A stretch of 7,777 bases of DNA from JAMLIA01 sp039810005 (GTDB lineage: Bacteria; Chloroflexota; Chloroflexia; Thermomicrobiales; CFX8): contig JBDHWD010000127.1 in the NCBI GenBank assembly GCA_039810005.1, positions 1 to 7,777 on the forward strand, written 5' to 3'. The notes beneath the pieces are model-generated. The model saw nothing but the letters and a program-made list of their open reading frames with translations. It was not told the DNA's origin and ran no database searches. The position numbers and the translations under genes were made by a program. This document shows, piece by piece, positions 1 to 6,761 of this stretch (the first letter of the stretch is position 1; each line of letters opens with the position of its first letter).

Positions 1-105
1 GCCATCATCGAAGCTGCCTGCGACGCATGGCGAAAACTCCTCGCCCAGCCGCACACCATCACCTCAATCGGAATGCGCACCTGGGCGCATGAGGGTCAAT
101 TGTAA
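1..105 (+). CDS. IS630-family transposase, C-terminal fragment
   Basis: Reading frame 1 is open from the window edge to TAA at 103-105 and encodes 34 residues. It contains ACDAWRKLLAQP, then TITSIGMRTWA, and ends HEGQL. This is the typical tail of IS630-family DDE transposases, where an 'ACDAWN/RxLI..P..I.SIG.RDWA' pattern closes the protein. It follows the catalytic DDE domain, which lies outside the window, so no catalytic residue can be checked. The frame is read on the opposite strand to all cargo genes. The minus-strand hlyD frame runs antisense into this gene and stops at 59. Family assignment is from remembered family patterns, not a search. Confidence 0.82.
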   Translation, partial: AIIEAACDAWRKLLAQPHTITSIGMRTWAHEGQL

Positions 106-119
106 GGGCCGTTGGTATA
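1..119 (+). mobile_element. Right end of an IS630-type insertion sequence (partial)
   Basis: This edge holds the 3' end of a transposase gene followed directly by the element's terminal repeat. The terminal repeat begins one base after the transposase stop codon and ends in TATA. IS630/Tc1-type elements insert at TA and duplicate it, so 118-119 is read as the duplicated TA and the host DNA starts at about 120. The host side is the interrupted hlyD gene. The rest of the element lies left of the window. A matching left end of the same element type sits at the other edge in the same orientation. Assignment to IS630 rests on the C-terminal protein pattern, the N-terminal pattern at the other edge and the TA-rich ends; the exact IS name cannot be given. 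Confidence 0.85.
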
Positions 120-898
120 ACGTGCAGGGCGTTTTCGCTAATGCGCCCTTTGGCTTCGGCGATCGCCGCGACCAAGCGCCCGCACTCACCGGTCTGCTGC
201 GCGATCTGCATTTCTAGGGACGATAGCCGCTCGAGCGACACCAACTTTCGATCATAGAGATCTCGAACCGCTACTAGATCGCGCTTTAGTACGGCCAGAG
301 CGTCATCGGCGGCGCGTCTTTGCGCATCCAGGCCGGCTATCTGTTGCAGATACTGCTCGCTGCGCGATTTGACGGCCGCGATCTTGCTCGCCAGAGACCT
401 GGTGCGGCTATCGAATAGGGCGCGTTCGCCGGCAAGAAGGAGGGCGAGATCGCGTTCGCTTGCCCGATCGAGCAGCGATTTGGGGAGCGATATGGCAGGG
501 GAACCGGCCAATTCGGCCTCAAGCCGCGCGATGCGGATACGGGTGCGGTCGAGGTGGTCGGCGACGATTCCTAGGTTGGCACGCATCTGTGCGTCATCGA
601 GGCGCATCACGAGGTCGCCAGCGGCGATCCTGTCACCGTTTTTAACCAGTATCTCCCCGACGGACCCGCCGACCTGATGCTGGACGGCTTTGACGCTGGA
701 TTCGACGACGACCGTTCCGCCTGCGATGACCGCTCCGTCGAGTGATATCGTCGCAATCCAGCCTCCGAGGCCAAATACGAGCGCAACGGTGGTCGCAACA
801 CCGAGCAGCATGTTGCCGCGAATGCCATCGTGATACTCGCCGCGCGGCACCGGGACGACCCGGCGGCCAGCGATTTCAGCGGCAGCTGCATCCGTCAT
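59..898 (-). CDS. Type I secretion membrane fusion protein (HlyD family), 3'-truncated by IS
   Basis: This is the periplasmic adaptor of a type I secretion system, which links the inner-membrane ABC transporter to a TolC-type outer membrane channel. The start is ATG at 898, with AAAGGGGA about six bases upstream. The frame stays open upstream to 1060, but that stretch overlaps the ABC gene and has no family character. The protein has a short cytoplasmic N-terminus, one membrane segment (about residues 30-50, LLGVATTVALVFGLGGWIA), the first lipoyl-like half (VQHQVGGSVGEILVKNGDRI, VMRLDDAQMRANL) and a long coiled coil rich in Arg, Ala and Leu. HlyD/PrtE proteins usually have about 430-480 residues and return through the coil to a second lipoyl half and a beta-barrel domain. 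Here about 260 native residues end at ...SENALHV, then 19 residues read from antisense IS DNA follow to a stop at 59. The second half is missing, so function is unlikely. Confidence 0.88.
   Translation of the reverse strand: MTDAAAAEIAGRRVVPVPRGEYHDGIRGNMLLGVATTVALVFGLGGWIATISLDGAVIAGGTVVVESSVKAVQHQVGGSVGEILVKNGDRIAAGDLVMRLDDAQMRANLGIVADHLDRTRIRIARLEAELAGSPAISLPKSLLDRASERDLALLLAGERALFDSRTRSLASKIAAVKSRSEQYLQQIAGLDAQRRAADDALAVLKRDLVAVRDLYDRKLVSLERLSSLEMQIAQQTGECGRLVAAIAEAKGRISENALHVIPTALTIDPHAPRCAFRLR
106..120. repeat. Terminal inverted repeat, right end of left IS copy
   Basis: GGGCCGTTGGTATAA lies directly after the transposase stop codon. Its exact reverse complement is at 7658-7672. The outermost base (120) probably matches by chance, because the element plus TA should end at 119. 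Further inside, the match is imperfect, but a TGAC block recurs at the same distance from both ends, so the full repeat is probably nearer 28 bp. Confidence 0.85.
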
Positions 899-945
899 CG
901 TGTCCCCTTTCGCGTAACGGCCGGTTCGGCGAGAGATGCGATCAT
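895..945 (-). CDS. Possible 16-codon ORF between ABC transporter and hlyD
   Basis: An ATG at 945 overlaps the TGA of the ABC transporter gene in an ATGA arrangement. The frame encodes MIASLAEPAVTRKGTR, and its own TGA overlaps the hlyD ATG in a second ATGA. This exact bridging could let ribosomes carry over from the transporter to hlyD. It could also be chance in a short intergenic stretch, since hlyD already has a good Shine-Dalgarno sequence inside this ORF. No function is proposed for the peptide. Confidence 0.2.
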   Translation of the reverse strand: MIASLAEPAVTRKGTR

Positions 946-2720
946 GGCTTGTCCTGACGGCGTTCGGGAAGCGGAACCACGGTCTGCGGCCGCTGCTCGG
1001 TGGGCTCCGGCCGCTGGGCGCTCCGCGTAACCCGCTGAAGGACTTCGTCGCGCGGTCCAAAGGCCTGCACCGTGGCGTTTGCCAGAAAGAGCAACTGGTC
1101 GATGTTGGCGAACGCCGAGGACCGGTGAGCGACGACGACTACGATACCCCCTCGATCGCGAACCTTGCGGACAGCGGCGGTGAGAGCAGCGTCGCCGTCC
1201 GCGTCGAGATTGGAGTTCGGCTCGTCGAGGACGACTAGGAAGGGGTCGCCGTAAAGCGCGCGCGCCAGCCCCACGAGTTGCCGCTGGCCGGCCGATAGCA
1301 CTGCGCCACTCTCGCCGAGACGTGTCTGGAAGCCTTCCGGCAGGCGCAGAATCAGTTGCTTTACTCCGGCGGCTTCCGCGGCTGCCAGGATCACTTCCGG
1401 TCCTGCGTCCGGATCGAAACGGGCGATATTCTCGGCTACGGTGCCGTCGAACAACTCGATGTCCTGCGGCAGGTATCCGATGTCGCGGCCAAGTGCGGCC
1501 TCGTCCCACTGGTCGATCGAAGCGTCGTCGAACCGAACCCTGCCGCGCAGCGGAACCCACGCTCCGACAAGTGCGCGCACCAGTGTCGACTTCCCCGATC
1601 CGCTCGGGCCGATGATGCCGAGGCCGTTACCGGCCACGAGCGAGAAGCTCACATCGTGCAGGATGGGCCGCTGCTGGCCCGGGGCGGCGATCGCTAGATC
1701 CTCGACCGACAACCTGTGGCGCGGGCGCGGCAGGACGAGCCGCGTCTGCCGAGGCGGTACGGCGCGAAGGAGCCTCGTCAGGCGGGCATAGCTCTGGCGC
1801 GCGCCGGCGAAGCTTCGCCAATTGGCGATGGCGACATCGATCGGCTGCAGGGCGCGGGTCAGCATGATCGAGGAGGCGATGATGACGCCCGCCGAGGCTT
1901 CGCCGCCGATGACAAGAAAGGCGCCTAGGCCCAGCATCAACAACTGAAGGATTAGCCGCCAGGTGCGCGACGCCGCGCCTGTTGCACCAACGACGTCGGC
2001 AACCCGTCGCTGGTCGCGGAGGAAACGTTCCGACGTGCTGCTCCACATCGCCGACATCCTGTCGCCCAAACCCATGGCGCAAACTGCCTCGGCATTGCGC
2101 CGGGCAGCGTCGGCCTGGATCCTGCGGGTGATCATCGTCTCGCTGGCACGTCGCGTCGGCGCGCGCGCCAGGAGCTCCGCGAGCATGGTAAGGATCACGC
2201 TCGCCAGCGCACCGAAAAGCGCCAGCAGTCCCAGAAGGGGATGCAGCAGATAGATGACGAGCAGGTAGACTGGGAGCCATGGCAGGTCGAAAAGGGCACT
2301 CGGGCCGGAACCCGAAATGAAGGCGCGGATCTGGTCGAGGTCGGCGATGGGCTGCTGCCTATTGCCGTCCTGTCCGGCGCGGATCGGCAGCGATATTGCG
2401 GTGCAGAACACCCGGCGCTGGAGCGCCCGGTCGATGCGGTTGCCAATGCGGACGAGAAGCCGCAATCGCACGAGATCGAGCAATCCGTAGATGAGGTAGA
2501 GTCCGAACATGGCAACGGTCAGAACCGCAAGCGTGGGGACCGAGTAGGAGACCAGCACCCGGTCGTATATCTGCAGCATGTAGACGGAGCCGGTCAGGCC
2601 GAGGACATTGATGACGGCCGAGAACAGCGCAACACCGACCAGGGCTCCCGCATTCTGGCTGAGCACGTTGCCTATCTCGGACGATGTCGAACCGCTACTG
2701 CTTGAATTGCTGCCTTCCAC
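942..2720 (-). CDS. Type I secretion ABC transporter, PrtD/AprD type
   Basis: This inner-membrane permease/ATPase powers export of RTX proteins directly to the outside. The 592-residue length fits the PrtD/AprD/RsaD group, which lacks the C39 peptidase-like domain of HlyB. The membrane domain covers about residues 20-310, including the family stretch VYMLQIYDRVLVS (47-59) and ALFDLPWLPVYLLV (142-155). The ATPase domain follows: Walker A GPSGSGKST (371-379), Q-loop Gln419 in GYLPQD, signature LSAGQRQ (475-481), Walker B FLVVLDEP with Asp499/Glu500, D-loop NSNLD and H-loop His532. The signature has Ala where the consensus LSGGQ has Gly. The start is GTG at 2720, with AGGA eight bases upstream; an ATG at 2739 is in another frame. 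The Pro/Arg/Gln-rich tail (about 568-592) is outside the conserved domain. The stop lies 43 bases before the hlyD start, so the two genes should be co-transcribed. All core motifs are intact, which makes it the only apparently whole cargo gene. Confidence 0.93.
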   Translation of the reverse strand: MEGSNSSSSGSTSSEIGNVLSQNAGALVGVALFSAVINVLGLTGSVYMLQIYDRVLVSYSVPTLAVLTVAMFGLYLIYGLLDLVRLRLLVRIGNRIDRALQRRVFCTAISLPIRAGQDGNRQQPIADLDQIRAFISGSGPSALFDLPWLPVYLLVIYLLHPLLGLLALFGALASVILTMLAELLARAPTRRASETMITRRIQADAARRNAEAVCAMGLGDRMSAMWSSTSERFLRDQRRVADVVGATGAASRTWRLILQLLMLGLGAFLVIGGEASAGVIIASSIMLTRALQPIDVAIANWRSFAGARQSYARLTRLLRAVPPRQTRLVLPRPRHRLSVEDLAIAAPGQQRPILHDVSFSLVAGNGLGIIGPSGSGKSTLVRALVGAWVPLRGRVRFDDASIDQWDEAALGRDIGYLPQDIELFDGTVAENIARFDPDAGPEVILAAAEAAGVKQLILRLPEGFQTRLGESGAVLSAGQRQLVGLARALYGDPFLVVLDEPNSNLDADGDAALTAAVRKVRDRGGIVVVVAHRSSAFANIDQLLFLANATVQAFGPRDEVLQRVTRSAQRPEPTEQRPQTVVPLPERRQDKP

Positions 2721-2912
2721 TTCCGCTGTCCTGAGCCATCTATTCTGTAGAGTGCATACGATGAAGTACCAGTAGAAGAGCTTTGGAACGCAGTATCGGA
2801 GTTATGCTACATCGCGAGCCGCGTTGCAGCGCGAAAACCTCTCCATGGATCCCACCTTTATGGCGAGCCTCCGTCTAGGCGCGATCAAACCCCGTGCGAA
2901 CCAGCCGCCTAT
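2721..2912. other. Spacer between the RTX gene and the ABC transporter gene
   Basis: This 192-base spacer lies between the RTX stop (2913-2915) and the transporter start. It contains no convincing reading frame. A weak hairpin with TCGCG/CGCGA arms (2812-2816 and 2830-2834) has no T-run after it on the minus strand, so I do not call a terminator. I also see no clear sigma-70 style promoter pair. The transporter could be read through from the RTX gene or have its own promoter; the sequence does not decide. Confidence 0.5.
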
Positions 2913-5240
2913 TCACGCTACGACGAAATCGGCGTTTGTGAGCGCGAGCCCTATCCCGAGCGATGCGAACTGAACGGCCGCCGACCCGTCGAGTCCGTCG
3001 GTGTCGTAGGAGAGCGCACCAGTCGTTGCGTCGTAGACAATGCGCTGGTCCGCCGTCGTCGCCGCGGTCCCGATCGTGAACGCGGCCGCGGCGAGCGCGC
3101 CGAGCGGACCGATTGTGGCGAAGATCGCGTCGTCGAGACGGATCGTGTCGTCGACGACCGAAAAGCCGCTGATCGTGTCGACATTGGTCGTGGCGTTCAG
3201 CGCCGTGTCGAAAACGAAGAAGTCGTTGCCCGTTCCGCCGATCAGCGTGTCGTTGCCGAGCCCACCGTTCAGCGTGTCGCTCCCGGCGCGGCCGTCGAGC
3301 GTGTCGTTCCCGCCCATTCCGAAGAGCGTGTCGTTGCCCGAGGCGCTGCCGGACAGGCCGCCGTCCAGGACGTTGTCCTGGTCGTTGCCGGTGATCTCAT
3401 TGTCGTGGCCGTTGCCCGTGCCGTTGACGGCGGCCGAGCCGGTCAGGGTCAGCTTCTCGATGTACTGCCCGGCGAGCGAGAAGCTCACCGAGGAGAAGAC
3501 CGTGTCGATGCCGGTCTCGTTCTTCTCGATGACCTTGTCGCCGGCGTCGTCGACGAAGAAGGTGTCGTTGCCGAGGCCTCCGGTCATCCTGTCGGCGCCG
3601 AGTCCGCCGTCGAGAACATCCTTGCCGCCCATGCCAAAAAGCGTGTCCGTGCCGCCGTTGCCGTAAATCTCGTCGGTCGCCTCGCTCCCCCGGATGGTCT
3701 CGGCCGTGGTGTCGCCGCGGATGACAAACTGGTCATTGCCCCTCCCATCGCCGAAATCCCACAGCTCCAGGGCGGAGATATCGAAGGTGGACTGCGTGTC
3801 GAGTTGGATGTCGACGATGTCGTTCCCAAGCCAGCCCCAGACCAGCTCGATGCCGCTGAACTGAGTATCCCTCATGCGGAACGTGGCGGTCTCGTACTGC
3901 AAGAATGTCAAGAATGAAAGGACTTCGATGCTGTTGAGGGTGTCGTCGCCCAGATTGATCGTGCCTCCAGGGCCGTAGACGACCAGATGGTCCCGGCCAG
4001 CTCCGCCGCTGTAGGTTTCGCCTTCGGCGTCGTCTTCCACGGAGATCCCCAGCGCGTCGTCGCCATCGCCTCCGAACAGTTGGTCGACTCCGAGCCCGCC
4101 AATCAGCGCGTCGTCGCCATCGCCTCCGATCAGAGTGTCGTTGCCGAGCCCACCGTTCAGCGCGTCGTGGCCGCCCCGGCCGTAAAGGGTATCATTGCCG
4201 CCCCAGCCGGCGAGCACGTCGTTGCCCGAGACATTACCGTATGTACCGCCGTCGAGGATGTTGGCCTGGTCGTTGCCGATGATGGTGTTGGCGTGCCCGT
4301 TGCCGGTGCCGTTGATTGCGGCGGAGCCGGTCAGCTCGAGTTCTTCAACAAACTGCCCGGCGAGCGAGAAACTCACCGAGGAAAAAACCGAATCGAGGCC
4401 GATCTCGTTCTTCTCGATCACCCTGTCGCCGGCATTGTCGACGTAGTAGGTGTCGTTGTCCCTGCCGCCGACCATGGTGTCGGCCCCGGTGCGACCGTCG
4501 AGCGTGTCGCTGCCGCCCATGCCGTAGAGCGTGTCGTTGCCGGAGGTGCTGCCGTAGATGCCGCCATCCAGGAAGTTGTCTTGGTCGTTGCCGGTGATCT
4601 CGTTGTTGTGACCGTTTCCGGTGCCGTTGATGGCGGCCGAGCCGGTCAGGACAAGTTTCTCGATGTACTGCCCGGCAAGCGAGAAGCTTACGGATGAGAA
4701 AACGGTGTCGACACCGGTTTCGTTCTTCTCGACGATCCTGTCGCCGGCATTGTCGACGTAATATGTGTCATTGTCCTTGCCTCCCGTCATGGTGTCGGCC
4801 CCGGCGCCGCCATCCAGCGTGTCGTTGCCAAGCAGACCAAACAGCTTGTCGGTCCCGCCGTTGCCGTGAAGCAGGTCCCCGAATCCGGTTCCGGTCAACG
4901 CGTTTGCGCCCTCGTTGCCGTAAACCGACATCGCATTGTCGACCTGGGAGACGTCAAGGTTCAGCCTCCGCGTTCCGCTGAGATCGCCGAAACGGTCGCT
5001 GGTTCGCGCCACAGCGACGAAACTCACCGAGGAGAGAAGCGTCAGGGTTTGATTGTCGTCCGAACCGACGAATCGAATCTCGTTGAGACCTGCGCCGCCG
5101 TCGATGATCTCGCCGAGCGCGTGGTCCGCAGGTGCCGCAATGACGAAGACGTCGTTGTCGGCGTCGCCGAAGAGTTTGTCGGCGTCGCCGCCGCCTTCAA
5201 GTATGTCGTCGCCATCCTCGCCATAGAGATCGTCAGCCCC
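2913..5240 (-). CDS. RTX calcium-binding protein, C-terminal part (out of frame with its N-terminal part)
   Basis: This frame encodes the larger, C-terminal part of a secreted RTX protein, the likely substrate of the downstream transporter. The frame is open from the G-rich tract at about 5240, where it reads ADDLYGEDGDDILEGGG. A GTG at 5027 is the first easy start inside it, but coding continues well upstream, so it is not a separate gene. Numbered from that GTG (704 residues), it has RTX nonapeptides of GGxGxDxLx type at about 48-83, 152-190, 258-345 and 449-490, with a last block at 562-601. A non-RTX beta-type segment lies at about 346-440. Three long repeats built around YYVDNAGD, SVSFSLAGQ and TGSAAINGTGNGH are present. 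The end (about 602-704) contains FVFDTALN, DTISGF and IVYDATTGALSYDTDG and closes with FVVA, typical of an uncleaved C-terminal type I secretion signal. No enzyme domain was recognised. Without the N-terminal part this piece lacks a convincing translation start. Confidence 0.85.
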   Translation of the reverse strand, partial: GADDLYGEDGDDILEGGGDADKLFGDADNDVFVIAAPADHALGEIIDGGAGLNEIRFVGSDDNQTLTLLSSVSFVAVARTSDRFGDLSGTRRLNLDVSQVDNAMSVYGNEGANALTGTGFGDLLHGNGGTDKLFGLLGNDTLDGGAGADTMTGGKDNDTYYVDNAGDRIVEKNETGVDTVFSSVSFSLAGQYIEKLVLTGSAAINGTGNGHNNEITGNDQDNFLDGGIYGSTSGNDTLYGMGGSDTLDGRTGADTMVGGRDNDTYYVDNAGDRVIEKNEIGLDSVFSSVSFSLAGQFVEELELTGSAAINGTGNGHANTIIGNDQANILDGGTYGNVSGNDVLAGWGGNDTLYGRGGHDALNGGLGNDTLIGGDGDDALIGGLGVDQLFGGDGDDALGISVEDDAEGETYSGGAGRDHLVVYGPGGTINLGDDTLNSIEVLSFLTFLQYETATFRMRDTQFSGIELVWGWLGNDIVDIQLDTQSTFDISALELWDFGDGRGNDQFVIRGDTTAETIRGSEATDEIYGNGGTDTLFGMGGKDVLDGGLGADRMTGGLGNDTFFVDDAGDKVIEKNETGIDTVFSSVSFSLAGQYIEKLTLTGSAAVNGTGNGHDNEITGNDQDNVLDGGLSGSASGNDTLFGMGGNDTLDGRAGSDTLNGGLGNDTLIGGTGNDFFVFDTALNATTNVDTISGFSVVDDTIRLDDAIFATIGPLGALAAAAFTIGTAATTADQRIVYDATTGALSYDTDGLDGSAAVQFASLGIGLALTNADFVVA
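3311..3663 (-). repeat. Long coding repeat C in the RTX gene
   Basis: The third copy is separated from A and B by about 535 bases encoding other RTX repeats and a non-repeat segment. It encodes DTFFVDDAGD, SVSFSLAGQYIEKLTL and NGTGNGHDNEITGNDQDN. It has the same 353-base length as copy A. Confidence 0.75.
4199..4513 (-). repeat. Long coding repeat B in the RTX gene
   Basis: The second copy lies immediately downstream of copy A in reading order. It encodes TGADTMVGG, NDTYYVDNAGD, VSFSLAGQFVEEL, NGTGNGHAN and SGNDVLAGWGG. It differs from A and C more than they do from each other in the second half (FVEELEL instead of YIEKL-LTL). Boundaries are approximate. Confidence 0.65.
4514..4866 (-). repeat. 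Long coding repeat A in the RTX gene
   Basis: This 353-base unit encodes the stretch from GNGGTDKLFG through TYYVDNAGD, SVSFSLAGQ and NGTGNGH to GNDTLYGMGG. It aligns without length change to copy C at 3311-3663. A hand alignment of about 92 residues gives roughly 80% identity. Copy B follows it directly in tandem. Such duplications are normal for RTX proteins and can recombine. Confidence 0.75.
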
Positions 5241-6505
5241 GCCCCCCCCTCAAGGATATCGCCGCCGGCCCTTCCGTAGAGATCATCGTCGCCTAGGTCA
5301 CCGCTCAACTGGTCTTCGTCGCTACCTCCGCGGAGGTCGTCCGCCCCGTCACCGCCGGACGCGATCAACACTCCGTCCGGCTGCACCGTTATCCACGTGT
5401 CCGACCCGCTGCTTCCGGTGAAGTAGGCAAGTTCAAAGCCCCAGATAGCGTGCTCCGGAGATGAAGAAAGGGCGGACCAGTCGACGCGCAGGGTATCGAA
5501 GTCCGCGCCACTATCGACGGTCGGACCAGGGCCCGAGATCGACATCGCGGTCCAGTAGAAATGATCGTTCCCCTCACCCAACTGGAAAGACGAACTCTCT
5601 CCGCCGCTGAAGTGGACAGTGTCGTTACCCGCCCCCAGATAGTACTCGTCGTCGAGAGCGCCGTCATACAGCGTATCGTCGCCCGACCCTAAGGTGAGTT
5701 CGAAACGTTCGATGTTGACGATCGAGGACCCGTCACCGATCGTCTGCAGCACCGACGGATCGCGCAGGTCGAGGATCACATTACCGGAATAGTGGGAGAA
5801 GTTCGCCAGCAGGTAGTCGGTATCAGCTCCTCCGTCCGCGATCACGCCGCCGACGTAGGTGTATGGCCCACTGGGCCAACTCCACCATGTTCCCGGCGCT
5901 ATCCGATCGTCGCCAGCGCCGCCATTGATCGTGTCCAGTCCCATCGTTCCGGAAAGTCTGTCATCGCCGGCATCGCCGTTGATCGTGTCGTCGCCACTGC
6001 CGCCGGTAATCAGGTCGTCTTCGTCGCCGCCGTAGATGACGTCATTTCCTGCTTCGCCGTTCAGGTCATCTGCGCCGCCATGGCCATAAATGGTATCATC
6101 GCCAGACCAGCCGATGAAACCGTCCGCGCGTTCCGACCCCTGAAACTGATCCGACTGTAAAAGGAGCTTCGCGGCACCTGCCCAGACTGGCGCTTCGCCA
6201 CCGGGATAGGCTGGATCGTCGTATTGGCCGGCTTCTAAGAAATCCGCGAAGCCTACGCTCCCACCCGTGATCGAGTAGACAATATTGCCGCTTCCATCAT
6301 ACAGATAAAATGCGGTGACGGTGCCGGTCGGTTCATAGCCGGGGACGTAGGAGATGTCTGCGCCTGTAACAAGGCAGAGATATTCTTCTGATCCGGGCTC
6401 CGTCCATGTATATCCGCCCAAGCCCGCATCGAAAGTGATAGCTCCGCCGGCATAGACACCTGGAATAAACTGGCCGGTAGAATCGCCCACTACGACGGAT
6501 GCCAT
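5042..6505 (-). CDS. RTX calcium-binding protein, N-terminal part, ends after a frameshift
   Basis: The start is ATG at 6505, preceded by GGAGG five bases away. The frame stays open to another ATG at 6583, but that one has no ribosome binding site. Residues 1-120 form a Gly/Thr/Tyr-rich, beta-type module (GTVTAFYLYDGSGN, SVGFADFL) resembling N-terminal modules I recall from alphaproteobacterial calcium-binding proteins; no catalytic motif is visible. RTX repeats begin at about 122 and run to 203 (GWSGDDTIYG, GGSGDDTING), with further blocks near 271-317 and 383-423. Repeat character stops abruptly at about residue 423 after DILEGGAG. It is followed by 64 Ser/Thr/Arg-rich residues with no RTX pattern, ending at 5042. 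The RTX pattern resumes at that point in the -1 frame (ADDLYGEDG), so 2913-6505 was one gene of about 1,196 codons. There is no Sec signal peptide, as expected for type I export. The shortened product would lack the secretion signal. Confidence 0.85.
   Translation of the reverse strand: MASVVVGDSTGQFIPGVYAGGAITFDAGLGGYTWTEPGSEEYLCLVTGADISYVPGYEPTGTVTAFYLYDGSGNIVYSITGGSVGFADFLEAGQYDDPAYPGGEAPVWAGAAKLLLQSDQFQGSERADGFIGWSGDDTIYGHGGADDLNGEAGNDVIYGGDEDDLITGGSGDDTINGDAGDDRLSGTMGLDTINGGAGDDRIAPGTWWSWPSGPYTYVGGVIADGGADTDYLLANFSHYSGNVILDLRDPSVLQTIGDGSSIVNIERFELTLGSGDDTLYDGALDDEYYLGAGNDTVHFSGGESSSFQLGEGNDHFYWTAMSISGPGPTVDSGADFDTLRVDWSALSSSPEHAIWGFELAYFTGSSGSDTWITVQPDGVLIASGGDGADDLRGGSDEDQLSGDLGDDDLYGRAGGDILEGGAGLTISMARMATTYLKAAATPTNSSATPTTTSSSLRHLRTTRSARSSTAAQVSTRFDSSVRTTIKP
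5237..5249 (-). other. G-rich tract (8 G, C, 4 G on the coding strand) where the RTX frame is lost
   Basis: On the coding strand the sequence reads CTTGAG, a run of G making eight in total, then C, GGGG and CTGAC. The frame in use gives LEGGAGLTISM, which leaves the RTX pattern. Adding one G to the four-G run gives LEGGAGADDLYG, an excellent RTX match that joins the two parts. A ninth G in the longer run, or only six there, would also restore the frame. The change is therefore most simply the loss of one G. Homopolymer slippage, true gene decay, or an assembly/base-calling error could each cause it. Confidence 0.85.
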
Positions 6506-6761
6506 TCTTCCCTCCGTTGCGGCGGCACTCGAAATTTCCGCAAACGAGAGAATAACGTTTACCCTGACGCTCCCTATTCCCATTTGGGAGCACCTTCACG
6601 AACTCGGCTAACGGCTGTCGGTTCGCGTATTTGACTAGCCGGTCGACGCGGCGGGCTTGGGGGCGGAGAAATTTCTTAGCGCGGTCGGTATGGCTAGGTG
6701 GATTCCGACGCGAAGTTGTGCTTCTGCGGCGAAATCCATGTTGTTCGCGGCAGTATCGACC
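6506..6761. other. Spacer between the regulator and the RTX gene
   Basis: This 256-base region separates the LuxR-type gene from the RTX start and is the likely place for RTX control. It is somewhat AT-richer near 6530-6560. The strong ribosome binding site GGAGG ends five bases before ATG 6505. I see no confident -35/-10 pair on the minus strand and no terminator after the regulator stop at 6762. The only clear structure is the dyad at 6569-6591. Confidence 0.5.
6569..6591. promoter_or_regulatory. Inverted repeat upstream of the RTX gene, possible operator
   Basis: GCTCCC at 6569-6574 and GGGAGC at 6586-6591 form a perfect six-base dyad with an 11-base spacer, centred about 75 bases upstream of the RTX ATG. 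A second, smaller pairing (TCCC with GGGA) nests inside it. Size and place suit a regulator binding site or a 5'-leader hairpin. The only regulator in view is the neighbouring LuxR-type protein, so a link is inferred from position alone. Confidence 0.3.

Noticed and set aside
899..1060. hlyD starting at 1060
   Set aside because: The extension overlaps the end of the ABC gene by over 100 bases and is Arg/Ser/Pro-rich. ATG 898 has a clear Shine-Dalgarno sequence and leads straight into the expected short N-terminus and membrane segment.
2695..2739. 14-codon ORF from ATG 2739 overlapping the ABC transporter start
   Set aside because: It lies in another frame, has no family signal and ends within the transporter gene; probably chance.
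2812..2834. Hairpin as a terminator after the RTX gene
   Set aside because: The stem is only five base pairs with a long loop, and no T-run follows on the coding strand.
3987..4697. Long plus-strand open frames across the RTX gene, such as a Val/Ala-rich 236-codon frame
   Set aside because: They are antisense shadows of the GC-rich RTX repeats. They have the repeated low-complexity look of mirrored GGxGxD codons and no start signals or family resemblance.
3241..4866. Regular short repeats resembling a CRISPR or other array
   Set aside because: The periodicity is 27 bases or multiples of it and encodes RTX nonapeptides; there are no constant repeats with unique spacers.
5028..5240. The C-terminal RTX part as an independent gene starting at GTG 5027
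   Set aside because: RTX coding continues in the same frame for about 70 codons upstream to the G-tract, where the N-terminal part loses frame. One broken gene explains both.
6506..6583. Upstream ATG at 6583 as the RTX start
   Set aside because: It has no ribosome binding site. ATG 6505 has GGAGG at ideal spacing, and the upstream 26 residues show no domain character.
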